The position numbers and the translations under genes are program-made. Positions 8,563 to 16,347 of a stretch of 64,000 nt of DNA are shown in pieces. The stretch is from JAUVKA01 sp964465145. Lineage in GTDB: Bacteria; Bacteroidota; Bacteroidia; Bacteroidales; UBA12481. Under the pieces are notes generated by a model that was given only the letters and a program-made list of their open reading frames with translations, had not been told where the DNA came from and did no database searches. Every line of letters begins with the position of its first letter. The stretch's first letter is position 1. The stretch spans positions 1-64,000 of the forward strand of contig CAYXJR010000002.1 in assembly GCA_964465145.1 (NCBI GenBank). Direction: 5' to 3'.

Positions 8563-11500
8563 GTGGAACGATTCCAGAAATATTCAGGTGACAATTTCGA
8601 CTTCAACGAGGCCGAATTCGACAGCCTGATGAAAAGGCGGGTGTACCGGGTTCTCATTATCTGCAGTAATTATGATTATTTCATGCTTGAGGAGGATGGC
8701 CGGATTGATGAGCAAATCTTTAACGAATATGTAGCTCTGAGCCTGCGATATCCGCCGGTATTTATTCATGCGGAATCAGCACCGCAGGCTTTTGATATTC
8801 TTCAGCGGGAAAATATTGATCTGGTTATCACCATGTTGAGTGTCGCTGAAATGGATGCCTTTGGATTGTCTAAGATCATCAAGGCTGAATATCCTCATAT
8901 CCCAATTGTAGTATTAACCCACTTTTCACGGGAGGTTTCCATTAAACTCGAACATGAAGACCTCAGTGCCATTGATTATGTATTTTCCTGGATGGGTAAT
9001 ACCAACTTACTACTGGCAATCATAAAGCTTATTGAAGACAGGATGAATCTGGCCTATGATGTGGATGAGGTTGGTGTACAGGCAATCCTTTTGGTTGAGG
9101 ATTCAATTCGCTATTATTCCACCTATCTGCCTAATATCTATAAGATCGTACTTAGCCAGTCACAATCTTTTATGCAGGAAGGTTTGAATGAGCATAAAAA
9201 AATGCTCCGTATGCGTGGGCGGCCAAAAATATTACTGGCAACCAATTATGAGGAAGCCACGCTTTTATATGAGAAATATAAGGAAAATCTACTCGGGATA
9301 ATTTCTGATGTCTCCTTTAAACGAGGTGGTAAAAAAGCGGCCGAAGCGGGCATTAGTTTTTGTAGAATGGTTCGAAAGGAGAATCCGTTTATGCCTTTGC
9401 TTTTACAATCTTCTGAGTTGAGCAATCAGGCTAAGGCAATGGAAATCAAGGCAAGTTTTATTCATAAATATTCAAAAACCCTAAATATTGAACTTAGGAA
9501 TTTTATGACACGCTACATGGCATTCGGGGTTTTTATCTTTCGTGATCCGGCAACACAGGAGGAAGTTGCCAGGGCATCGAACCTGAAGGAAATGCAGGAA
9601 GTGATTATGAAGATTCCTGCAGATTGTTTAAGGAGTCATTTTAATAATAATGATTTCTCTAAGTGGCTGAATGCTAGGGCATTTTTTCAAATTGCCCGAT
9701 ATCTGAAATATAAAACCCTGGAGGATTTTGAGGGCATTGAGACAGCCAGGAATCACATTTACAATATTTTCTCATTTTATCGCCTGGCCAAGGCAAGAGG
9801 TGTCATATCTAAGTTCGACAGGAAAAGATTTGATGAGTATATGCTCTTTTCCCGGATAGGGGAGGGATCACTTGGAGGAAAAGCCAGGGGACTGGCCTTC
9901 ATTGATTCATTCATCAAGCGGAACAGGTTATTCAATCGATGGGAAGGGGTTATAATCACCATTCCTCGAACTGTGGTATTATCCACGGAGATTTTTGAAG
10001 AATTCATGGAACAAAATAACCTGTGGAGAGTGGTTACTACACGACTGACGGACGAGCAGGTACTTAATTTATTTGTAAAGGCAACTCTTCCCGTCAAGAT
10101 AAAAAGTGACCTGGAGGCATTCGTTAAAGTTGCCCGTGGACCAATAGCTATCAGGTCATCAAGTTTACTTGAAGACAGCCATTTTCAACCTTTTGCTGGA
10201 ATTTACAGCACCTTTATGGTGCCTAAAACAGAGTCCGATCCTGGTAGAATGAACCAGATGCTCAGTGAATCCATAAAATCAGTATATGCATCTGCGTATT
10301 TCAAGTCGTCAAGGGCATATATGGCTGCTACGCAAAACCTTGTTGATACTGAAAGAATGGCTATTATTTTACAGGAAGTCTGCGGGACAAGATATGGTAA
10401 CCGTTATTATCCTGTTATTTCTGGAGTTGCCCAGTCAATAAATTTTTATCCCATCGGCAAGGAGAAGCAGGTGGATGGCATTGCGAAAATTGCATATGGT
10501 CTGGGAAAGATGATAGTAGAAGGAGGTGTATCACTTAGATTTTCCCCACTGCATCCTAAAAATATTTTGCAGTTGTCTTCACCTGATTCCGCATTGAGAG
10601 AAACTCAAAAAGAGTTTTATGCACTTGACCTTTTTTCCGATCATTTTTATCCGTCTACCGATGACGGAGTCAACCTGCTTAAGTTGCCTATTCGGGAAGC
10701 AGAAAAGGACGGAGGGCTGAAATATGTAGCCTCCAGTTTTGATTTTGAAAATAATATGATCCGTGACAACTATAGGCTTAAGGGCAGAAAGGTGCTAACT
10801 TTTAATAATATACTCCGGCATGAGACTTTTCCCCTGGCTGATATCATCAGCACTCTTTTAAAAGTTGGGGAACAGGAAATGAATAATCCAATTGAGATAG
10901 AATTTGCTGTTAATCTTGATGTTCCACCAGATCAGTTCCCCATTTTCAATTTTCTGCAAATACGTCCTATTGTCAAAAATGCAGATGAGTTGAATTTTAA
11001 TTTGGAAAAAGTTAAGCCAGGGGAAGCAATCATTTACTCTGAATCTGCCTTGGGTAATGGAGTGTACAGAGGCATTCGTGATCTGGTTTATGTAAGACCC
11101 GATTGTTTTCGGGCAGTTGACAGCCATAAAATTGCCGGAAGGATTGATAAACTCAATGAAGAATTTGTCGAAGATGCTAAGAATTACATCCTGGTTGGGC
11201 CGGGAAGATGGGGATCTTCTGATCCCTGGTTAGGGATACCGGTAAAGTGGACTCAAATCTCAGCCGCTCGTCTGATAGTTGAGTCAGGCCTAAAAGGTTA
11301 TCGTATAGATCCCAGCCAGGGTACACATTTTTTTCAGAATCTCACTTCATTCAGGATAGGGTATTTCACAATAAATCCCTATCTTAATGAAGGGCTTCTA
11401 GATACGGAATATCTGGAAAGCCATGAAGCCCTATATGAAGATGAGTTTATCCGGCATATTCATTTCGACAAGCCGGTGATCATCATGATTGATGGGAGAG

Positions 11501-11565
11501 CCAGCCGTGGAGTGGTTTATAAAGAAGAATACGGACAGCAGGATATCTCAAATGAATCCTCCTGA
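8563..11565 (+). CDS. Receiver-like / PEP-synthase-type ATP-grasp protein (intact paralogue)
   Basis: A 1000-residue paralogue of the preceding gene, starting at GTG 11 bases after it. It begins directly with a receiver-like domain (about 20-150) in which the acceptor Asp is replaced (Met91 in LVITML). A second receiver-like domain (about 222-330) keeps an Asp (D249 in GIISDVSF) and the Lys-containing FIHKYSKT strand. A PEP-synthase-type ATP-binding domain follows, with GGKARG (Lys440), RSSSLLED (531-538) and LQIRP (798-802). Last is the family C-terminal domain with GPGRWGSSD from 879. It also lacks the phosphohistidine and PEP-barrel domains. The pair probably forms a complex or heterodimer (inference from adjacency); neither substrate nor phospho-acceptor is known to me. 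Confidence 0.85.
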   Translation: MERFQKYSGDNFDFNEAEFDSLMKRRVYRVLIICSNYDYFMLEEDGRIDEQIFNEYVALSLRYPPVFIHAESAPQAFDILQRENIDLVITMLSVAEMDAFGLSKIIKAEYPHIPIVVLTHFSREVSIKLEHEDLSAIDYVFSWMGNTNLLLAIIKLIEDRMNLAYDVDEVGVQAILLVEDSIRYYSTYLPNIYKIVLSQSQSFMQEGLNEHKKMLRMRGRPKILLATNYEEATLLYEKYKENLLGIISDVSFKRGGKKAAEAGISFCRMVRKENPFMPLLLQSSELSNQAKAMEIKASFIHKYSKTLNIELRNFMTRYMAFGVFIFRDPATQEEVARASNLKEMQEVIMKIPADCLRSHFNNNDFSKWLNARAFFQIARYLKYKTLEDFEGIETARNHIYNIFSFYRLAKARGVISKFDRKRFDEYMLFSRIGEGSLGGKARGLAFIDSFIKRNRLFNRWEGVIITIPRTVVLSTEIFEEFMEQNNLWRVVTTRLTDEQVLNLFVKATLPVKIKSDLEAFVKVARGPIAIRSSSLLEDSHFQPFAGIYSTFMVPKTESDPGRMNQMLSESIKSVYASAYFKSSRAYMAATQNLVDTERMAIILQEVCGTRYGNRYYPVISGVAQSINFYPIGKEKQVDGIAKIAYGLGKMIVEGGVSLRFSPLHPKNILQLSSPDSALRETQKEFYALDLFSDHFYPSTDDGVNLLKLPIREAEKDGGLKYVASSFDFENNMIRDNYRLKGRKVLTFNNILRHETFPLADIISTLLKVGEQEMNNPIEIEFAVNLDVPPDQFPIFNFLQIRPIVKNADELNFNLEKVKPGEAIIYSESALGNGVYRGIRDLVYVRPDCFRAVDSHKIAGRIDKLNEEFVEDAKNYILVGPGRWGSSDPWLGIPVKWTQISAARLIVESGLKGYRIDPSQGTHFFQNLTSFRIGYFTINPYLNEGLLDTEYLESHEALYEDEFIRHIHFDKPVIIMIDGRASRGVVYKEEYGQQDISNESS

Positions 11566-11732
11566 TTTGGGATAAGTGTAACATTGAAAATCTGAGCAAA
11601 ATCATATATTTATATGAGAAATCCATTTGGATAATTCAGAAATACCCAACTAATTTTACCCTCGCACACCGAAGGATAAATAACCTTGAATTGTGCGTTA
11701 TATTTTTTGTTCCCTTACTTAATGAATGTACC

Positions 11733-13067
11733 ATGAATGTAGAAAGAATATTGATTGACCTGGGAAAAAAACACCCTGGCGAAGAGGAATACCTCCAAGC
11801 TGTAAGGGAGGTTCTTGAATCTATTGAAGAAGTATACAATGAGAGTCCTCATTTTGAATCGGCCAAGATCATTGAACGAATGATCGAACCCGACCGTGTA
11901 TTAACATTTAAAGTCCCCTGGACAGATGACCACGGGGATGTGAATTTGAACCTGGGGTATAGGATTCAGTTCAATAATGCGATTGGGCCATACAAAGGAG
12001 GCTTACGCTTTCACCCTAGTGTGAATCTGAGTATTTTGAAATTTCTTGGTTTCGAGCAGATCTTTAAAAATTCCCTGACCACCCTTCCCATGGGAGGTGC
12101 TAAAGGGGGATCCGATTTTAATCCAAAGGGGAAATCCGATGCGGAGATCATGCGTTTTTGCCAGGCTTTCATGCTGGAATTATGGAAAATGATTGGTCCG
12201 GAAACGGATGTTCCTGCCGGTGACATTGGAGTAGGTGGACGTGAGATCGGATTCCTTTATGGGATGTACCGAAGGTTAGCCCGGGAAAATACTGGAGTAC
12301 TCACCGGAAAAGGCCGCGGATGGGGGGGCTCCCTCGTACGTCCGGAAGCAACCGGTTTTGGGAATGTTTATTTTGCCAAAGAAATGCTTCAGACCATTGG
12401 TGAGCAATTCAGCGGAAAAACAGTATGTGTTTCCGGTTTTGGAAATGTTGCCTGGGGAGCAGTCCGTAAGGCTACTGAATTGGGAGCCAAGGTTGTAACA
12501 ATTTCAGGACCGGATGGTTATGTTTACGACCCTGAGAGTATAAGCGGAGAAAAGATCGAGTTTATGCTGGAGCTCAGGGCATCCAATAACGATATAGTTC
12601 AGCCCTATGCACTTGAGTTTGGTGTTGAATTCCATAAAGGCAAAAGACCATGGGAGGTCAAATGCGATATTGCCCTTCCCTGTGCCACTCAAAATGAGCT
12701 GGAGGAGGAAGATGCAAGGACGTTGATAGAAAACGGATGCATGTGTGTTTGTGAGGGGGCTAATATGCCCTGTACCCCGGATGCAGTTGATCTCTTCCAT
12801 AAGCACAAGTTATTGTTTGCTCCTGGAAAAGCAGCCAATGCTGGGGGTGTATCCGTATCCGGATTAGAAATGACCCAGAATTCACAAAAGCTGAGTTGGA
12901 CCCGGGAGGAAGTCGATGCCAAACTACACAAAATCATGAAGGATATCCATCAGCAATGTGTAGAACATGGTACTGATCATGAAGGATACGTTGACTATGT
13001 AAAAGGCGCTAACATAGCAGGCTTCCTCAAAGTAGCCAACGCCATGCTCGACCAGGGAGTATTATAA
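11733..13067 (+). CDS. gdhA: Glutamate dehydrogenase (NADP-type)
   Basis: A 444-residue family-I glutamate dehydrogenase, making glutamate from 2-oxoglutarate and ammonia (or the reverse) in the cytoplasm. The open frame extends to 11691, but ATG 11733 gives the usual N-terminus and the normal length of hexameric NADP enzymes. The substrate domain has YKGGLRFHPSVN and the catalytic Lys in LPMGGAKGG (about residue 124). PAGDIGVGGREIG holds the catalytic Asp. The nucleotide-binding fold starts at VCVSGFGNVAWG (about 230). KorAB, which consumes or makes 2-oxoglutarate, is encoded nearby, which is consistent but does not prove a functional link. Confidence 0.95.
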   Translation: MNVERILIDLGKKHPGEEEYLQAVREVLESIEEVYNESPHFESAKIIERMIEPDRVLTFKVPWTDDHGDVNLNLGYRIQFNNAIGPYKGGLRFHPSVNLSILKFLGFEQIFKNSLTTLPMGGAKGGSDFNPKGKSDAEIMRFCQAFMLELWKMIGPETDVPAGDIGVGGREIGFLYGMYRRLARENTGVLTGKGRGWGGSLVRPEATGFGNVYFAKEMLQTIGEQFSGKTVCVSGFGNVAWGAVRKATELGAKVVTISGPDGYVYDPESISGEKIEFMLELRASNNDIVQPYALEFGVEFHKGKRPWEVKCDIALPCATQNELEEEDARTLIENGCMCVCEGANMPCTPDAVDLFHKHKLLFAPGKAANAGGVSVSGLEMTQNSQKLSWTREEVDAKLHKIMKDIHQQCVEHGTDHEGYVDYVKGANIAGFLKVANAMLDQGVL

Positions 13068-13143
13068 CAAGATACAAGACGCAAGATACAAGACGTAAGA
13101 AAATTTAACTTGACTCTTTGATTCTCTGACTCTCTGATTCTCC
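13068..13143. repeat. Short tandem repeats between gdhA and fabD
   Basis: Bases 13068-13100 repeat the units CAAGATA and CAAGACG/CAAGACGTAAGA. Bases 13112-13143 hold two 16-base copies, one base apart in sequence, of GACTCTTTGATTCTCT. The first array is, in reverse complement, the same heptamer family (RCGTCTT) as the array at 41411-41466. It sits between convergent genes, where it disturbs no coding sequence. Confidence 0.7.
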
Positions 13144-13147
13144 GAGA

Positions 13148-14026
13148 TCAAAGGCTACCTACTTGTGCTTCGCGATCTACCTTTTTAACCAGGCCCTGGA
13201 GGACTTTTCCGGGGCCAACTTCTATAAACTCTCTGGCTCCGTCGCGGAGCATATTCTGCACAGTCTGGGTCCACTTCACAGGGCTGGTTAGCTGAGCCAT
13301 CAGGTTTTCCCGTATCTTGCCAGGATCGGTATGCGGCAGTGCATCTACATTTTGATAGATGGGACAGCGTGGAGGAGCAATAGGCGCATTTGAGATTGCG
13401 GCAGCCAGTTTTTCCCGGGCTGGTTCCATCAGCGGGGAATGGAAAGCCCCGCCCACAGGCAGCTTCAATGCTCGTCTGGCTCCTTTTTCCAAGAGCATCT
13501 CAATGGCCCGGTCAATTCCAGCATGCGAACCGGAAATCACAATTTGTCCAACGGTATTATAATTTGCAGGCACGACAACCTCATCAATACTTTCGCAAAT
13601 TTCCTCAACAAGCTCATTTTCCAGCCCGATAATGGCGGCCATGGTGGATGGATTCAGCTCACAAGCCGCTTGCATAGCAGTTGCTCGCTTGAAAACCAGA
13701 CTGAGGCCATCTTCGAAACTCAGGGCACCTGCTGCAGTAAGGGCACTGAACTCACCAAGGCTGTGCCCGGCTACCATATCCGGGTGGAAAGATTCTCCGG
13801 CAATTTCAGCCAGGATAACTGAGTGCAGGAAAATAGCGGGCTGGGTTACCCTGGTCTGCTTAAGATCCTCTTCGGATCCTTCAAACATAATATCGGTTAT
13901 AGAGAATTCCAGGATTTGATCAGCACGCCGAAAAAGCTCTCTGGCTTTTTCGGATTGGTCAAAAAGATCTTTACCCATACCAGGGTACTGGGCACCCTGG
14001 CCCGGGAAAAGGTATGCTCGTTTCAT
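13148..14026 (-). CDS. fabD: Malonyl-CoA:ACP transacylase
   Basis: A 292-residue transacylase that loads malonyl groups onto acyl carrier protein for fatty-acid synthesis. The frame extends to 14074, but the family start is MKRAYLFPGQGAQYPGMG, which puts the ATG at 14026. The catalytic Ser is in AGHSLGEFSAL (Ser89) and the catalytic His in GGAFHSPLM. The C-terminus carries FIEVGPGKVLQGL. It lies 31 bp downstream of folE on the same strand, so the two may be cotranscribed although their pathways are unrelated. Confidence 0.95.
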   Translation of the reverse strand: MKRAYLFPGQGAQYPGMGKDLFDQSEKARELFRRADQILEFSITDIMFEGSEEDLKQTRVTQPAIFLHSVILAEIAGESFHPDMVAGHSLGEFSALTAAGALSFEDGLSLVFKRATAMQAACELNPSTMAAIIGLENELVEEICESIDEVVVPANYNTVGQIVISGSHAGIDRAIEMLLEKGARRALKLPVGGAFHSPLMEPAREKLAAAISNAPIAPPRCPIYQNVDALPHTDPGKIRENLMAQLTSPVKWTQTVQNMLRDGAREFIEVGPGKVLQGLVKKVDREAQVGSL

Positions 14027-14057
14027 ATGCTTAATTAATTTTTTACTTTTTGAATTC

Positions 14058-14687
14058 TTAATACAATTTTGCATTAATCAGGTGGATAAACTCCTCCCTG
14101 GTAGCAGTTTTCAGGAATGCACCGGTGAAGTCAGAGGTGGTGGTGACAGAATTCTGTTTTTGAATACCCCTCATTTGCATACACATATGCTGGGCTTCAA
14201 TTACTACAGCCACCCCCAGGGGCTTAAGAGTGTCTTGAATAACGTCCCTGATCTGCGTGGTGAGCCTTTCCTGCACTTGAAGCCTGCGGGCATATGCATC
14301 CACCACCCTGGCGAGTTTGCTCAGGCCAGTAACATAACCATTGGGGATATAAGCTACGTGTGCCTTGCCGAAAAAAGGCAGCAGGTGATGTTCACACAAG
14401 GAATAGAGATCTATGTTTTTTACCAGAACCATTTGCCGGTAATCCTCCTTAAAAAGTGCTGATTTAAGAATATCAACAGGGTCTACATCATACCCCTGGG
14501 TAAGAAATTGCATGGCTTTTGCCACCCGTAAAGGGGTATTCTTCAATCCATCTCTATCAATATCCTCTCCTAGCAGATCCAGAACTTTCCGGTAATGACC
14601 GGCCATTTCCAGTGTTGTTTCGTCGTTGTAACGCTCAATCTTCTGATACCCGTTACCGTTATTATCGTGAAGTGTAAATTCCATCAT
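14058..14687 (-). CDS. folE: GTP cyclohydrolase I
   Basis: A 209-residue GTP cyclohydrolase I, converting GTP to dihydroneopterin triphosphate, the first step to folate. The zinc ligands are seen in LYSLCEHHLLPFFG (Cys98, His101) and EAQHMCMQMRG (second Cys near 169). The GTP-binding segment GLSKLARVVDAYARRLQVQE is intact. The length is normal for the homodecameric bacterial enzyme. Two Met codons begin the frame and either could be used. It precedes fabD on the minus strand. Confidence 0.95.
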   Translation of the reverse strand: MMEFTLHDNNGNGYQKIERYNDETTLEMAGHYRKVLDLLGEDIDRDGLKNTPLRVAKAMQFLTQGYDVDPVDILKSALFKEDYRQMVLVKNIDLYSLCEHHLLPFFGKAHVAYIPNGYVTGLSKLARVVDAYARRLQVQERLTTQIRDVIQDTLKPLGVAVVIEAQHMCMQMRGIQKQNSVTTTSDFTGAFLKTATREEFIHLINAKLY

Positions 14688-14773
14688 TAAAAATTTTCCA
14701 TTATGAAAAGTAGGACAAATTAAAGATAAAAAATGTTTTAAAAAGCTAACTTACGTCAGATTATTAGAACCGA

Positions 14774-15445
14774 ATGTATCAATTAATACTGGTATCTACC
14801 CCTTTGGAAATCCGGGCCTTCTCTGACAGAGCCGGAGTTGTGGCCAATCTTTCAATAAACAAACCAGTACCTGTCAGGGATGATCTCACCCTGATGATTT
14901 CAGGAGTTGGCTGTCCTCTCACAATTTTTCATCTAACGCGTTTGCTCACGAATAATAGTTTTGATCGCATTATACAGGTGGGTGTTGCTGGCAGCTATAA
15001 GCCAGATCTCGAGCCAGGAACTCTGGTAGAAGTGGGACGGGATTGTTTTGCCGATCTGGGGATCGATGACCGGGGACGTTTTTCCAGTGTTTTCGATTCA
15101 GGATTATCAGATCCTGACCATGATCCATTCAGCCAGGGATTACTTATTAATCCACAACAAAATGTAACAGGATTGCAAATGGTTAGGGCAATCACTGTCA
15201 ATACGGCTGCAGGAAGCAGTGAGCTGATTGGCCAAAGAATTTCCGGATTCAACCCGGATATAGAAAGCATGGAAGGTGCCGCTGTTTTTTTTGTTGGTTT
15301 CCAGTTTAATATTCCTGTTCTTCAGGTCAGATCAATATCTAATTTTGTAGAGCCGAGAAATCGGGATTCATGGGAAATGGATCTGGCTATTGATAATCTG
15401 AACAACTGGCTGTTTAATTTTGTTAATAGACTTGACCCAGACTGA
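14774..15445 (+). CDS. mqnB: Futalosine hydrolase
   Basis: A 223-residue nucleoside-phosphorylase-fold protein. It is called MqnB, which removes the base of futalosine (giving dehypoxanthinylfutalosine) in the futalosine menaquinone pathway. Evidence is the fold motifs (VGVAGSY near 76, ESMEGAAVFF near 170) and, above all, its position 17 bp before mqnD. A 5'-methylthioadenosine nucleosidase-like role is the main alternative, but the neighbour makes MqnB much more likely. The gene is divergent from folE across 86 bp. Confidence 0.88.
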   Translation: MYQLILVSTPLEIRAFSDRAGVVANLSINKPVPVRDDLTLMISGVGCPLTIFHLTRLLTNNSFDRIIQVGVAGSYKPDLEPGTLVEVGRDCFADLGIDDRGRFSSVFDSGLSDPDHDPFSQGLLINPQQNVTGLQMVRAITVNTAAGSSELIGQRISGFNPDIESMEGAAVFFVGFQFNIPVLQVRSISNFVEPRNRDSWEMDLAIDNLNNWLFNFVNRLDPD

Positions 15446-15462
15446 TTTCAACAGATTTGCAT

Positions 15463-16305
15463 ATGAAAATTACCCTCGGTTTTAGTACATGCCCCAATGA
15501 CACCTACATCTTTGATGCCCTTGTTAATGGTAAGATTGACGCTCAGGGCCTGAAGTTTATCCCTGTCTTGGCGGATGTGGAGGAGTTGAACTCGCGAGCA
15601 CTTGAGGGTGATCTTGATGTTACGAAATTGTCCTATCATGCATATGGTCATGTATCGGACAATTATAAAGTGCTTGATGCCGGTAGTGCCCTGGGTTGGG
15701 GGAACGGTCCCCTTGTTGTAAGTAAAAGAAAAATTTATACTGATGAGGTTCAGCACACAAGAATAGCTGTCCCGGGGAAGCTCACAACGGCCAATTTCCT
15801 GACGGGGATAGCATTCCCTGATGCTAAGAATAAACAATATTACCTTTTTTCCGATATTGAAGAAGTTGTTCTATCAGATGCGGCTGATGTTGGGGTGTTG
15901 ATCCACGAGAATAGATTTACCTATGCTGAAAGAGGATTACAACTAATTATGGACCTGGGAAAGTTTTGGGAGAAAACCACACAGCTTCCTATCCCATTGG
16001 GAGGGATAATGGTCAACCGGAGAATCCCTGATGATGTCCAGGTTATAATACAAAGACTCATAAGGGAAAGCCTTACTTTTGCCTATGAAAATCCTGGCTC
16101 AGCAATGGCTTACATGAAAAAGTATGCCCAGGAGATGCGGGAAGATATCCTCCTAAAGCATGTTGATACTTTTGTTAATGATTTTTCATTAAGCCTCGGA
16201 GAAGAGGGTAGGGCGGCAATTAATAAACTGCTGGAAAAAGGGAGTAGCCTCGGTCTATTCACTATGCCGGGAAAAGATGTTTTTATTCCTTCAGATGGAT
16301 TATAA
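15463..16305 (+). CDS. mqnD: 1,4-dihydroxy-6-naphthoate synthase
   Basis: A 280-residue MqnD, which converts cyclic dehypoxanthinylfutalosine into 1,4-dihydroxy-6-naphthoate. The family signature GFSTCPNDTYIFDALVN is at the N-terminus, and the protein has a periplasmic-binding-protein-like fold with the LPIPLGGI segment near 190. The frame can be read from TTG 15457, but ATG 15463 is preferred. mqnA, mqnC and mqnE are not in the window. Together with the probable ubiE start at the right edge, it shows that menaquinone is made by the futalosine route. Confidence 0.93.
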   Translation: MKITLGFSTCPNDTYIFDALVNGKIDAQGLKFIPVLADVEELNSRALEGDLDVTKLSYHAYGHVSDNYKVLDAGSALGWGNGPLVVSKRKIYTDEVQHTRIAVPGKLTTANFLTGIAFPDAKNKQYYLFSDIEEVVLSDAADVGVLIHENRFTYAERGLQLIMDLGKFWEKTTQLPIPLGGIMVNRRIPDDVQVIIQRLIRESLTFAYENPGSAMAYMKKYAQEMREDILLKHVDTFVNDFSLSLGEEGRAAINKLLEKGSSLGLFTMPGKDVFIPSDGL

Positions 16306-16347
16306 TATATCTCACTCGAATCAATTCGCTAATTAAACCGTTTGTTT

